DNA of 64,000 nt from Actinacidiphila yeochonensis CN732 (GTDB lineage Bacteria > Actinomycetota > Actinomycetes > Streptomycetales > Streptomycetaceae). Shown here piece after piece: positions 1-8,678 of the stretch. Each line of letters starts with the position of its first letter. Within the stretch, counting starts at the first letter, position 1. Both the position numbers and the translations under genes were made by a program. A model generated the notes under the pieces. It saw only the letters and a list, made by a program, of their open reading frames with translations, was not told the DNA's origin and did not search any database. Location: NCBI RefSeq assembly GCF_000745345.1, contig NZ_JQNR01000003.1:1178001-1242000 (forward strand), written 5' to 3'.

Positions 1-623
1 TGGTCGGTGCCGTCGACCTGGTCGTCCGTCCCCACCGGCCGCAGCGCGTAGTCGGCGAAGCCCTGGTAGCCGCCGCCCGAGAGGACGCCGCCCGCGTACG
101 CCCCGGCTGCGCCGGCCGGCTCGACCGAGCCGTCCCGGTGCACCCGCTCCCAGCCGAGGCCGTCGGCGGCCGGCCGGATGCCGCGCCCGGCGAGGATGGC
201 CCGCCCGGCCGCGCCGCGGTCCAGCGGGTGGCGGAAACCGGTGCGGTAGGCCACGTGGTAGTCGGTCCAGGTCGGTTCGACCACCGCCACGGCCAGCGCC
301 TCGGAGCCGTCGACGAGGGTGAGGTGGGCGGTGGCGCCGATGTCCTCGGCCAGCGAGCGCAGCGCGGGCAGCGCGGCCTCGCGCAGCAGCGGGTGCACCT
401 GGTGGGCCAGGCCCAGCACGCCTAGCCCCACCCGGGCCCGCCCGCCGAGGTCCCGGCGGACCAGCGAGTGCTGTTCGAGCGTGGCGAGCAGGCGGTAGAC
501 CACCGTGCGGTTCACGCCCAGCCTGGACGCCAACTCGGTCACGGTCAGGCCGTGATCGGTGTCGGCGAGCAACTTCAGGACCCTCAGGCCCCGGTCGAGC
601 GTTTGAGACGTCTCCGCGGTCAC
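1..623 (-). CDS. IclR-family transcriptional regulator (partial, C-terminus off window)
   Basis: The N-terminus is a winged helix typical of IclR proteins: LERGLRVLKLLADTDHGLTV, then TELASRLGVNRTVVYRLLAT. It is followed by the start of the IclR effector domain (HPLLREAALPALRSLAEDIG, then THLTLVDGSEALAVAVVEP). The start is GTG at 623, preceded by a clean GAGGAGG about 8 nt upstream. The reading frame stays open to the left window edge, so about 207 residues are visible of the usual 240-270. These proteins bind promoter DNA and respond to small aromatic or carboxylic ligands; the target is probably to the left, outside the window. Confidence 0.85.
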   Translation of the reverse strand, partial: MTAETSQTLDRGLRVLKLLADTDHGLTVTELASRLGVNRTVVYRLLATLEQHSLVRRDLGGRARVGLGVLGLAHQVHPLLREAALPALRSLAEDIGATAHLTLVDGSEALAVAVVEPTWTDYHVAYRTGFRHPLDRGAAGRAILAGRGIRPAADGLGWERVHRDGSVEPAGAAGAYAGGVLSGGGYQGFADYALRPVGTDDQVDGTD

Positions 624-918
624 GACGCCCCCTCCTCGTGAATCGGCGGCGCGTCCCACTGGACCCCTGGGGGCTCCGCACCGCCGGTCCCAACGGCAGT
701 GCGCGGAGAGGCCGCCGGTCGGTTCTGAATACCGGCTGCGCTCCGCGGCTGCACTGCCACGGCGCGTGCGTGACCGGCACGCTAGCGAGGGAGTACCGCT
801 CAGCGGAAGGGGTCGTCCACAATCCGGGCGCTGTCTTGACCTGGTCTTGACATGCCAAAGGTCCGCAATTCGTCCCAAGAACCCGCAATCCGCGGCACCA
901 AACGGCGGGTTTCACCCG

Positions 919-950
919 CCGGGGTGTCACTCGTCGCAGTGACACCCCGG
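919..950. terminator. Perfect 12-bp inverted repeat, terminator-like
   Basis: Arms CCGGGGTGTCAC (919-930) and GTGACACCCCGG (939-950) enclose an 8-nt loop. No T-run follows, as is common in high-GC actinomycetes. It lies between the helicase and the IclR gene, both on the minus strand, so it could stop helicase read-through or be an operator upstream of the regulator. Confidence 0.4.
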
Positions 951-992
951 CTCGGGGTGGCACCCCTCCGGCGGCACCGCCGCCGCGCCGAA

Positions 993-1034
993 CCCGCCAC
1001 GCCGGACCCGCCACGCCGGACCCGCCACGCCGGA
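993..1034. repeat. 3 x 14-nt tandem direct repeat
   Basis: The unit CCCGCCACGCCGGA occurs three times without gaps at 993-1006, 1007-1020 and 1021-1034. It is non-coding and GC-rich. It looks like slippage-generated simple sequence, not a binding array. Confidence 0.7.
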
Positions 1035-1226
1035 CCCGCCGCGAAAGTCCGCCGCGCAACCCGCCGCTGACGCCCAGGGCGGCAGCCCGGAGCAGCGACG
1101 CCCCCGGACGAAGGCGGCCCGGGACAACGGCGCCCCGGGCCCACGCGCGCGAACCTCCGCCCCGGGCGGCCGCTTCGCACCCGGCCCGTCAGGCCGTCAC
1201 GCCACGCGGCCGCCCCCGGCGGGCGG

Positions 1227-3023
1227 TCACTTCATCCGGGTCGCCCACTCCTGGACCTTCTTGATCCGCTCGTTCAGCTGCCCGGCGGTGGCCTCGGCGC
1301 TCGGCGGGCCGCCGCAGGCCCGGCGCAGCTCGTTGTGGACGACGCCGTGCGGCTTGCCGCTCTGGTGGTGGTAGGCGGCCACCAGGGTGTTCAGCTGCTT
1401 CCGCAGTTCGAGCAGCTGGCGGTGGCTGACCACGGGCCGCCGCTCGGCGGGCAGTTCGAGCAGGTCCGCCTCGTCGTCCGGCTTCTTGCGGCTGTGGGCG
1501 ATCTGCCGGGCCTGGCGCCGCTGGAGCAGTATCTGCACCTGGTCGGGTTCCAGCAGCCCGGGGATGCCGAGGTAGTCCTGCTCCTCCTCGCTGCCGGGGT
1601 GGGCCTGCATGCCGAACTCGGCGCCGTCGTACAGCACCCGGTCGAAGACCGCGTCCGACTCCAGCGCCTCGAACGGCAGCATGTCGTCGCCGGTCTCCTC
1701 GTCCTGCTCCTTCTCCGCCTCCGCCAGGAGCTTGTCCTCCTCGGCGAACGGGTCCTCCTCGCCCTGCTTCTTCGGGCGGTCCAGCACGTGGTCGCGCTCG
1801 ACCTCCATCTCCCCCGCGAACTCCAGCAGGTTGGGGATGGTCGGCAGGAAGACGGACGCGGTCTCGCCGCGCCGCCGGGACCGCACGAAGCGGCCCACGG
1901 CCTGGGCGAAGAACAGCGGCGTGGAGATCGTCGTGGCGTAGACGCCGACGGCCAGCCGCGGCACGTCGACGCCCTCGGAGACCATCCGGACGGCGACCAT
2001 CCACCGGTCCTCCGAGGCGCTGAACTCCTCGATCCGCTTGGACGAGCCCGGGTCGTCGGAGAGCACCACCGTGGCCTTGGTGCCGGTGATCTCGCGGATC
2101 AGCTTCGCGTAGGCGCGGGCGGAGTCCTGGTCGGTGGCGATCACCAGGCCGCCCGCGTCCGGGATGCCCTTGCGGACCTCGCTCAGCCGGGTGTCGGCGG
2201 CCTTGAGGACGTTCGGAATCCACTCGCCGGTGGGAGCGAGCGCGGTCCGCCACGCCTGCCCGACCGCGTCCTTCGTCATCGGCTCGCCGAGCCGCGCGGA
2301 CAGCTCGTCGCCGGCCCGGGTGCGCCAGCGCATCGTGCCCGAGTAGCTGAGGAAGATCACCGGGCGGACGACGCCGTCGGCGAGCGCGTTGCCGTAGCCG
2401 TACGTGTAGTCGGCGGAGGAGCGGCGGATGCCGTCGTTGCCCTCCTCGTAGACGACGAAGGGGATCGGGTTGGTGTCGGAGCGGAACGGGGTGCCGGTCA
2501 GGGCGAGCCGGCGGGTGGCCGGCTCGAACGCCTCCAGGCACGCCTCGCCCCAGGACTTGCTGTCGCCGGCGTGGTGGATCTCGTCCAGGATCACCAGGGT
2601 CTTGCGCTGCTCGCACCGGTTGCGGTGGAGCATGGGCCGCACGCCGACGCCCGCGTAGGTGACGGCCACGCCGTGGTACTCCCGGCCCACCGGGCCGGCG
2701 CTGTAGTCCGGGTCGAGCTTGATCCCTATCCGGGCCGCCGCGTCCGCCCACTGCGTCTTCAGGTGCTCGGTCGGCGCGACCACGGTGATCTGCTGCACCA
2801 GGTGGTTGTGGATCAGGTAGGACGCCAGGGAGAGCGCGAAGGTGGTCTTGCCCGCGCCCGGTGTCGCCACCGCCAGGAAGTCCCTGGGCTGCCGGGCCAC
2901 GTACGCGTCGATGGCTCCCTGCTGCCATGCCCGCAGCTTGTTGGCGGTGCCCCAGGGGGCGCGGCCGGGGAAGGCGGGCGACAGGTGGTGGGAGGGGGAT
3001 ACGGGGGTAGTCACGGTCTCCAT
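1227..3023 (-). CDS. DEAD/DEAH-box superfamily 2 helicase
   Basis: A 598-residue SF2 ATP-dependent helicase/translocase. Visible motifs in order: the Q-motif-like KLRAWQQGAIDAY near residue 30, Walker A ATPGAGKTTFAL (about 53-64), the DEAH-type box VILDEIHHAG near 145, motif III LALTGTPFRS, and motif VI QAVGRFVRSRRR near 370, consistent with two RecA lobes. The C-terminal 200 residues are acidic and coiled, with a family-specific tail. The family is widespread in Streptomyces and annotated only as helicase; it resembles the restriction/RecG-like SF2 group. The ATG at 3023 gives the full Q-motif region. The gene stands alone on the minus strand. Confidence 0.9.
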   Translation of the reverse strand: METVTTPVSPSHHLSPAFPGRAPWGTANKLRAWQQGAIDAYVARQPRDFLAVATPGAGKTTFALSLASYLIHNHLVQQITVVAPTEHLKTQWADAAARIGIKLDPDYSAGPVGREYHGVAVTYAGVGVRPMLHRNRCEQRKTLVILDEIHHAGDSKSWGEACLEAFEPATRRLALTGTPFRSDTNPIPFVVYEEGNDGIRRSSADYTYGYGNALADGVVRPVIFLSYSGTMRWRTRAGDELSARLGEPMTKDAVGQAWRTALAPTGEWIPNVLKAADTRLSEVRKGIPDAGGLVIATDQDSARAYAKLIREITGTKATVVLSDDPGSSKRIEEFSASEDRWMVAVRMVSEGVDVPRLAVGVYATTISTPLFFAQAVGRFVRSRRRGETASVFLPTIPNLLEFAGEMEVERDHVLDRPKKQGEEDPFAEEDKLLAEAEKEQDEETGDDMLPFEALESDAVFDRVLYDGAEFGMQAHPGSEEEQDYLGIPGLLEPDQVQILLQRRQARQIAHSRKKPDDEADLLELPAERRPVVSHRQLLELRKQLNTLVAAYHHQSGKPHGVVHNELRRACGGPPSAEATAGQLNERIKKVQEWATRMK

Positions 3024-3286
3024 ACGGGGTCGTCGCGGCAGCCGGCCGGGCGCGCGCCGGGCTCCTTCCTTCGGTACGAAAACCGCCTCAGCCTACCGGC
3101 CCGCCCACCCCCCTCCGGCCCCGACGCCCCACCCCGGACCGCGCTGCGACACACCTCACAGCGCGGCCCGGCGGGGTCCGGGACGGCCCGGGGCGGGGGC
3201 CGGTACGGTGCTGCCGGGCTCGTACGGCGCGGGGCTCCGGGGGTGGCGCGGCGCGCGTTCGCCGGGGGAACGGAAGGGGACATGGC

Positions 3287-3817
3287 GTGGCGGGAGAGTG
3301 GACCAGCACATCGGCTCCGTACGTGGCGCCCCGGCCCGGGGAGACCTGGGCCGAGGAGGCGGCCGCGCGGGGCCGCAAGGGCACGCAGCGGATCGTCGAG
3401 GCGGCGGAGGTGGCCGCGCCCGCCGAGGTGGCGGGGCCGCTGGGGCTCCCGGACGGCGCCACCGTGATCGTCCGGCGGCGGGTCATGTACCTCGACGAGC
3501 GGCCCTGTGAGCTGACCGACACCTACTACCCGGTGGAGGTCGCACGCGGCACCCCGCTGGCGGGGACGGCGAAGATCAAGGGCGGCGCCGTCGCCTACCT
3601 GGCCTCCCTCGGCCGGTCTCCCGCCCGGGTCCGCGAGGAGGTCTCGGCCCGTCTCGCGGACGCCGCCGAACGCGCCGCGCTGGGCCTGGCGCCGGGCGAG
3701 CCCGTGCTGTGCCTGGCCCGGGTGACGCTGGACGAGCGGGAGCGGCCCTTCCAGGTCGACCTGTCCGTCTTCCCGGCCGCGGGGCAGCGCCTGCGGTACG
3801 AGCTGCGGACGGAGTGA
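3287..3817 (+). CDS. UTRA-domain protein (GntR/HutC-like, lacking the HTH)
   Basis: A 176-residue protein. Most of it is a UTRA ligand-binding fold as found at the C-terminus of HutC-type GntR regulators: VIVRRRVMYLDERPCELTDT, then YYPVEVARGTPLAGTAKIKG, and a final stretch FQVDLSVFPAAGQRLRYEL. The usual 70-residue N-terminal winged helix is absent; the N-terminus is a short linker (GETWAEEAAARGRKGTQRI). The GTG start at 3287 follows GGAAGGGGA. It may act as a ligand sensor, a partner for another GntR protein or a non-DNA-binding derivative. It converges on the Doc toxin gene with a 12-nt gap. Confidence 0.75.
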   Translation: MAGEWTSTSAPYVAPRPGETWAEEAAARGRKGTQRIVEAAEVAAPAEVAGPLGLPDGATVIVRRRVMYLDERPCELTDTYYPVEVARGTPLAGTAKIKGGAVAYLASLGRSPARVREEVSARLADAAERAALGLAPGEPVLCLARVTLDERERPFQVDLSVFPAAGQRLRYELRTE

Positions 3818-3829
3818 GCCCGGCGGCTC

Positions 3830-4210
3830 TCAGCCGGCGAACCGGGGCAGCGTCGCGGAGACACGGGGGATGTCCAGCTCGCCCTGGGCGACCGCGTAGA
3901 CGAACGCCTCCGCCTCGTCCACGTCGAAGCCGGGGCGCAGCCGGTGGCCGTTGAGGTGGAGGAAGACCCAGGCCGCGTACCAGGCCAGGCGCTTGTTGCC
4001 GTCCACCATCGGGTGGTTGCGGACAAGCGACACCATGAGGGCCGCTGCCTTCTCCCAGACGCCGGGGTAGGCGTCCTGGCCGAAGACGGCGGCGCGCGGA
4101 CGGGCGAGGGCCGACTCCAGCAGGCCGCGGTCGCGGACGTCGGGGCGGCCGAGCCGGGCGGCCAGGTCGAGCAGTTCGGCCGGCGCGAGGTGGTGCGGCG
4201 CGGGCGTCAT
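3830..4210 (-). CDS. doc: Fic/Doc-family toxin (death-on-curing)
   Basis: A 126-residue Doc-type protein. The active-site loop NHPMVDGNKRLAW (about residues 65-77) matches the Doc variant of the Fic motif, HxFxDGNKR, with Met in place of Phe. Doc proteins of this kind phosphorylate EF-Tu, while Fic relatives AMPylate targets; the K73-R74 form suggests kinase-type Doc. Length and helical layout are normal, so it looks intact. Its ATG overlaps the stop of the upstream antitoxin gene by 4 nt (ATGA), so the pair is translationally coupled. Confidence 0.88.
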   Translation of the reverse strand: MTPAPHHLAPAELLDLAARLGRPDVRDRGLLESALARPRAAVFGQDAYPGVWEKAAALMVSLVRNHPMVDGNKRLAWYAAWVFLHLNGHRLRPGFDVDEAEAFVYAVAQGELDIPRVSATLPRFAG

Positions 4211-4404
4211 GCCAGCCTGCGGTTCAGCTCGGCGCTGGCCCGGAGCACGTGGGCGGCGGCCTCCTCGAAGCGCCGGGAGCGCTCACCGACGGCCCGGAGG
4301 ACGGCGTCACGGGCGATCGACTCCATGGGGCGGTCCTCCGCGTCGGCGTGCCGCCGCAGGGCGTCGAGTTCGTCGTGGGTGAGGGTCACGGTCAGTTCGG
4401 GCAT
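4207..4404 (-). CDS. Ribbon-helix-helix-type antitoxin of the Doc pair
   Basis: A 65-residue protein, MPELTVTLTHDELDALRRHA onward, with the short beta strand plus two helices expected of an RHH-type antitoxin and a charged C-terminal helix that could wrap the toxin. The start ATG at 4404 was chosen because conservation-like composition begins there; an upstream extension to 4659 is low-complexity Gly/Asn. It is encoded directly upstream of doc with a 4-nt overlap, the standard antitoxin-first order. Likely autorepressed; no operator was identified with confidence. Confidence 0.75.
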   Translation of the reverse strand: MPELTVTLTHDELDALRRHADAEDRPMESIARDAVLRAVGERSRRFEEAAAHVLRASAELNRRLA

Positions 4405-4688
4405 GGGCCGACGGTAGTGTCCGCCGGCGTTCGGCCGCCCGCCATTTTCGCCGCCGTTCCCACTGCCGTTCCCACTGCCGTTCACGCCGCCTTTCCCGCC
4501 GCTGTCCCGGCCCCGCCGTGCGCGCGATCCGCGCGGCCGCCGGTGCCTCCTCGGCCCCCTTCCCCGCTCCGGCGCGACAGGCCGCCCGGCACCGGCCACT
4601 CGTCCGTCACGGCACGCGGGGCACGGTCTAAAGTTCGGGGCAGGGCTTCGCCCACTCACCTGGCGGGAGCGCGGGAAACGGGGGACAC

Positions 4689-5702
4689 ATGTCGGTGCCG
4701 TGGAACGGTCAGGGGCTGCCTCCCACCGCTGCGGGGCGGCTGGCCTCGGCTGAGCGGAGCGGGACGTGGACGTCGGCGCTCTCCACCGGGGAGTTCGCCG
4801 CGGTCCGCTCCGTGGGCTTCGAGCCGGTGGGCCAGGTGATGGGGTCGGCGGTCTTCCGCATCGGGCGCAGCGGCCGCTTCTGGGGCTACCACGACTGCCA
4901 GTTCCCGGGGGCCGCCCGGTACCGCTACAGCTTCGGCTCGACGAGCGGCGCCCCGGTCGCCCTGTCGGGGAACGGCGCCCCGTCCCAGCAGCTGGTCGGC
5001 GTCTTCGACCAGGCCCGGCGCACCGCGCTGGGGCGCATGACCGCCGAGTGCCGGGCCCTCGGCGGTGACGGAGTCGTGGCCGCCGAGCTGACCATGGCCC
5101 CGTTCACCGGGCAGGTGAACTGCCTGGAGTTCAAGGTGATCGGCACGGCGGTGCGGGCTCGGGGCACCGAGCGCGCCGTACAGCCGTTCACCTCGCACCT
5201 GGACGGCGAGGGCTTCGCGAAGCTGCTCGGCTCCGGATGGGTGCCGGTCGAGCTGCTGGTGGGCATGTCCATCGGGGTGCGGCACGACGACTACCGGACC
5301 ACGTCGCAGACGTACTCGTGGTCCAACGTGGAGGTGACCGGGTGGACCGATCTGGTCAGCGAGGTGCGCTCCGACGCGCGGCGGCAGCTCCGGGCGCAGA
5401 GTGCCGGGCGGGGCGGCGACGGGATCATCATGGCCGACAGCCGGCTGCGGGTGTGGGCGGAGAGCTGCATCCAGTCCGGCAACTCCGAGCAGGAGGACCA
5501 CGTCGCGGAGGCGACGATGGTCGGCACCACCGTCGCGCGGTTCCGGCTGCGGAAGCCGCCGCCGCGGACGCTGTCCGTGATGCCGCTGGGCGACCGCGGG
5601 GCCAGGTTGCGCAAGCGGTTGGCGGCCGTGGAGTCCAGCCCCTACGGGGACCGCATGGAGTACCGGCGGCTGGTCGAGGAGATCAGCGAGTTGAACGAGT
5701 GA
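4689..5702 (+). CDS. YbjQ-like heavy-metal-binding-domain protein (two repeats)
   Basis: 337 residues with two copies of a YbjQ/UPF0145-like domain. Copy one starts TSALSTGEFAAVRSVGFEPV and copy two FTSHLDGEGFAKLLGSGWVP; each ends in a strand like FKVIGTAVRARG or EATMVGTTVARF. The fold is known as a pentamer-forming domain once proposed to bind metals; its function is unproven. ATG at 4689 follows GGGAAACGGGGGACAC. A C-terminal helical tail of about 50 residues is extra. First gene of a three-gene cassette with a paralogue 95 nt downstream. Confidence 0.75.
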   Translation: MSVPWNGQGLPPTAAGRLASAERSGTWTSALSTGEFAAVRSVGFEPVGQVMGSAVFRIGRSGRFWGYHDCQFPGAARYRYSFGSTSGAPVALSGNGAPSQQLVGVFDQARRTALGRMTAECRALGGDGVVAAELTMAPFTGQVNCLEFKVIGTAVRARGTERAVQPFTSHLDGEGFAKLLGSGWVPVELLVGMSIGVRHDDYRTTSQTYSWSNVEVTGWTDLVSEVRSDARRQLRAQSAGRGGDGIIMADSRLRVWAESCIQSGNSEQEDHVAEATMVGTTVARFRLRKPPPRTLSVMPLGDRGARLRKRLAAVESSPYGDRMEYRRLVEEISELNE

Positions 5703-5796
5703 CGGCCCTCCCGGACCGCCCCCGCGCCGGCCGGCGCGGGATGGCGCTCCCGACGACCGATCCGAACCGACCGCACGGTGGACGAGGGGTACTGAC

Positions 5797-6627
5797 ATGA
5801 CGAACGAACAGCCGAGTGCCGAGGGCGTTCCCGCGGACGCGATGCGCCGGTTGTCGGAGCTGGAGCCCGGCCGCGCGGGGTCGATCTTCACCAGCGACCT
5901 GTCGGTGAACGAGTTCCTCCTCGTCCGCGAGGCGGGCTTCAAGCCGATCGGCCTGGTGCTCGGCAGCTCGATCTACCACGTCGGCATCCAGCTCGGCCGC
6001 TGGGGCAAGAACCAGGAGCTGGACACGCTGAGCCAGGCGATGTACCACGCCCGGGAACTGGCCATGACCCGGATGGAGGCGGAGGCCGCGCAGTTGGGCG
6101 CCGACGGCATCGTCGGGGTCCGGCTGACGGTGGAGGCGCGGGAGTTCGGCAAGGACGTCGCGGAGTTCATCGCGATCGGTACCGCCGTCAAGGCCGACAA
6201 CCCGCCCCCCGGCGGCGGCACCTGGCGCAACAACAAGGGCCAGCCCTTCACCTCGGACCTTTCCGGGCAGGACTTCTGGACGCTGATCCGGGCCGGCTAC
6301 GCGCCGCTCGGCATGGTCATGGGCACCTGCGTCTACCACATCGCGCACCAGCGGATAGGCGCGGTGATGTCGAACATGGGCCGCAACGTCGAGATCGAGC
6401 AGTTCACGCAGGCGCTGTACGACGCCCGCGAGCTGGCCATGGCCCGGATGCAGGCGGAGGCGGAGGCGCTCCAAGCGGAGGGCGTCGTCGGGGTGCAGCT
6501 CAACGCGCACAACCACCGGTGGGGCGGGCACACCACGGAGTTCTTCTCGATCGGCACGGCGGTCCGGCCGCTGCGGCCGGACCACGAGATCGAACGGCCC
6601 ACCATGGTGCTCAGCCTCGACGGCTGA
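5797..6627 (+). CDS. YbjQ-like protein, tandem-domain paralogue
   Basis: 276 residues made of two similar YbjQ-like domains: IFTSDLSVNEFLLVREAGFK in the first and FTSDLSGQDFWTLIRAGYAP in the second. Each has a central helix (ARELAMTRMEAEAAQLGADG / ARELAMARMQAEAEALQAEG) and a C-terminal EFIAIGTAV / EFFSIGTAV strand. It is a cleaner duplication than the upstream paralogue. The ATG at 5797 has GAGGGG 8-10 nt upstream. Likely co-transcribed with its neighbours; the role is unknown. Confidence 0.78.
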   Translation: MTNEQPSAEGVPADAMRRLSELEPGRAGSIFTSDLSVNEFLLVREAGFKPIGLVLGSSIYHVGIQLGRWGKNQELDTLSQAMYHARELAMTRMEAEAAQLGADGIVGVRLTVEAREFGKDVAEFIAIGTAVKADNPPPGGGTWRNNKGQPFTSDLSGQDFWTLIRAGYAPLGMVMGTCVYHIAHQRIGAVMSNMGRNVEIEQFTQALYDARELAMARMQAEAEALQAEGVVGVQLNAHNHRWGGHTTEFFSIGTAVRPLRPDHEIERPTMVLSLDG

Positions 6628-6745
6628 CAGGCTCGGCAGATCTCGGCAGATCTCGGCGGGCCTCGGCGGGCCTCGGCGGGCCTCAATGGCCGGCGGGCTC
6701 GGCGCCCGGCAGGCGACGACACAACGATCAGGCATGGGGAAGACG

Positions 6746-7234
6746 ATGAGCGAGCACGATCCGCTCCCGGAACGGGCGCGGGAGTCGGGCGCCGAACCGG
6801 CGCGGGACGCGGACGCGAAGGCGGAGACGGAGGCGGCTCCGGGCGCGTCGATCGACTTGGTGGCCGCCGCGCTGCGCCGGGACGCGGCGGACCTGGAGGT
6901 CTACGCCCGGGTGCTGACCGAGTCGCTGGCGGACGCCCTGCCGCCCGGCTCGGTGGCGTTGGAGCGCAGGCGCACCATGAGCGACCGGCTCGCGGGGCGC
7001 GCCGGCCGGGTGGAGAGGCTTGAGGTCACCCTGGACGACCGGCGGCTGATCCTGACCCTGGCGCAGGGACGGCCGCAGGGCGAGGTGGCCACCGTGGTAC
7101 GCGGTGTGGTGCTGTCCCGGACGCCGGTGCCGCTGGACGCCTGGGCGACCGAACTGGCCACGGCGGTCGGGCGGCGGGCCGAGTCCGACGCCCGCGCCCG
7201 GGCCGCCCTGGAGAAGCTGCTGCTGGACGGCTGA
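6746..7234 (+). CDS. Hypothetical protein, third gene of the YbjQ cassette
   Basis: 162 residues, MSEHDPLPERARESGAEPAR onward. An acidic, Ala-rich disordered N-terminus is followed by a compact domain (VAAALRRDAADLEVYARVLT, then LEVTLDDRRLILTLAQGRPQ). The start at 6746 was preferred over 6686 and 6734 because GGGGAAG sits just upstream. I do not recognise a named family. It ends 1 nt before the stop of the convergent MFS gene, with no room for a separate terminator. Confidence 0.6.
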   Translation: MSEHDPLPERARESGAEPARDADAKAETEAAPGASIDLVAAALRRDAADLEVYARVLTESLADALPPGSVALERRRTMSDRLAGRAGRVERLEVTLDDRRLILTLAQGRPQGEVATVVRGVVLSRTPVPLDAWATELATAVGRRAESDARARAALEKLLLDG

Positions 7235-7235
7235 G

Positions 7236-8678
7236 TCACGTCCGCCGGGCGCGCAGGCGGGGCGCGAGCGCGGCGCCGGTGAGGGCGATGGCGGCGGCCG
7301 GGAGGAAGACCGCGGCGAAGGCGCCCGGGTGGGCGGCCGAGGCGGCGGTGGCCGTGGTGGAGCCGCCGCCCAGCGCGGTGAAGACGGTGCCGCCCGCGGC
7401 GATCAGCAGGACGTTGGACAGGGCGTCGCTGACCTGGAGCGCGGCGGAGTTGGTGCCGGCCTCCTCGGGCGGCGACAGCCGCAGCATCAGCACGCTCAGC
7501 GCGGAGATCGCCAGCCCCATGCCGAGGCCGCCCACGCACCAGGCGGCGGCCACCAGCCACGGCGGCACGGCGTCCAGCAGCGCCAGCGGCACGGCGGCTA
7601 TCGCCGTGGTGGTGAGGACCAGCCCGACCCGCACCAGCCGCTCGCGGGCGGGCGCGAACCGCGGCCGGGCCTGCAGCCAGGACCCGGCCGCCCAGGTCAG
7701 GCCGCCACCGGCGAGGGAGAGCCCGGCGAGCGTCGGGGACAGGCCGCGCTGGGTGACGAGCATCAGCGGCACGAAGCTCTCGGCCACGATGAACGAGCCG
7801 GCGGCGATGCCCCGCAGCAGGATCAGCGTGGGCAGCCCGCGCACGGCCCGGAACGTGCCGCGCGGCAGCAGCCGCAGCGCCGACGGCACCAGCAGCGCGG
7901 CGCCCGCCAGCGCCGGCACCGCCGACAGCGGCCTCAGGTCCTGGCCCGCGTACTGGAGCAGCGCCGCGCCGACGCTCAGCGCGGCGGCCTGTCCGATACG
8001 GCGGCGGTCCATCCGGGGCCGTTCGGCCGCCGGCTCGTGCGGGCCGCCCGCGGCGGCGCGGCGCAGCGCGGGCAGCATCACCGCCAGCGGCAGCACCACC
8101 AGGACCGGGATGGAGAGGAACACCCAGCGCCAGCCGAGGTGTTCGGAGACGGTCCCGGAGACCACCGGCCCGACCAGGGAGGGCACCACCCAGGACGCGG
8201 AGAACGCCGCCATCACCGCGGGCCGCAGGTGCTCGGGGTAGGCGCGGCCGACCACCACGTACAGCGCCACGATCACCAGGCCGCCGCCGAGGCCCTGCAC
8301 GGCCCGGCCCAGGACGAAGACCGGCATGGACGCGGCGGTCCCGCTGAGGACCAAGCCGCCCGCGAAGCCGGCGATCCCGGCGGAGAGCGGCGCCAGCGGG
8401 CCGGACCGGTCGCACCACTGGCCGCTGACCACCATGGCCAGCAGCGAGGTGGTGAAGTACGCGGAGAACGCGAACGCGTAGAGCCCGAGCCCGTGCAGGT
8501 CGCGCGCGGCCACGGGCATCGCGGTGCTGACGGCGGTCGCCTCGAACGCGATCATGAGGACGACGGACACGATGCCGAAGGTGAGTGCCCGGTAGGCGTG
8601 GCCGAGGACTCCCCCGCCGTCCTCCGCGCCCCCGGGCCCGGCCCGGCGTTCCCCGTCCCGCGTGTCGGAAATCGTCAT
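7236..8678 (-). CDS. MFS transporter (drug:H+ antiporter type)
   Basis: 480 residues with multiple hydrophobic helices typical of 12-14 TM drug exporters. Motifs: the loop QWCDRSGPLAPL after TM2 (motif A-like) and GRAVQGLGGGLVIVALY in TM4. The cytoplasmic N-terminus is MTISDTRDGERRAG. Probably exports a hydrophobic compound using the proton gradient; the substrate is unknown. The ATG at 8678 has no ribosome binding site, but TACGCT ends 6 nt upstream, which would place the transcription start at the ATG, so it may be leaderless. No regulator is adjacent. Confidence 0.85.
   Translation of the reverse strand: MTISDTRDGERRAGPGGAEDGGGVLGHAYRALTFGIVSVVLMIAFEATAVSTAMPVAARDLHGLGLYAFAFSAYFTTSLLAMVVSGQWCDRSGPLAPLSAGIAGFAGGLVLSGTAASMPVFVLGRAVQGLGGGLVIVALYVVVGRAYPEHLRPAVMAAFSASWVVPSLVGPVVSGTVSEHLGWRWVFLSIPVLVVLPLAVMLPALRRAAAGGPHEPAAERPRMDRRRIGQAAALSVGAALLQYAGQDLRPLSAVPALAGAALLVPSALRLLPRGTFRAVRGLPTLILLRGIAAGSFIVAESFVPLMLVTQRGLSPTLAGLSLAGGGLTWAAGSWLQARPRFAPARERLVRVGLVLTTTAIAAVPLALLDAVPPWLVAAAWCVGGLGMGLAISALSVLMLRLSPPEEAGTNSAALQVSDALSNVLLIAAGGTVFTALGGGSTTATAASAAHPGAFAAVFLPAAAIALTGAALAPRLRARRT

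Larger units (their letters stand above)
624..1226. other. Intergenic region, no gene seen
   Basis: About 600 nt between the helicase stop and the IclR start. Open frames here have no ribosome binding site and arginine/proline-rich shadow composition. It holds a perfect 12-bp inverted repeat (919-950), a smaller hairpin just left of it (about 903-921), and three copies of a 14-nt direct repeat (993-1034). Confidence 0.6.

Noticed and set aside
800-1180. Arg/Pro-rich open frames in the region between helicase and IclR genes
   Set aside because: No start signals; composition typical of shadow frames at high GC; the region contains repeats and a hairpin.
1335-3467. A 710-codon plus-strand frame over the helicase
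   Set aside because: It is the antisense shadow of the helicase, which has all SF2 motifs.
4207-4659. Longer antitoxin start with N-terminal extension
   Set aside because: The extra 85 residues are Gly/Asn low-complexity; ATG 4404 gives a normal RHH-size protein.
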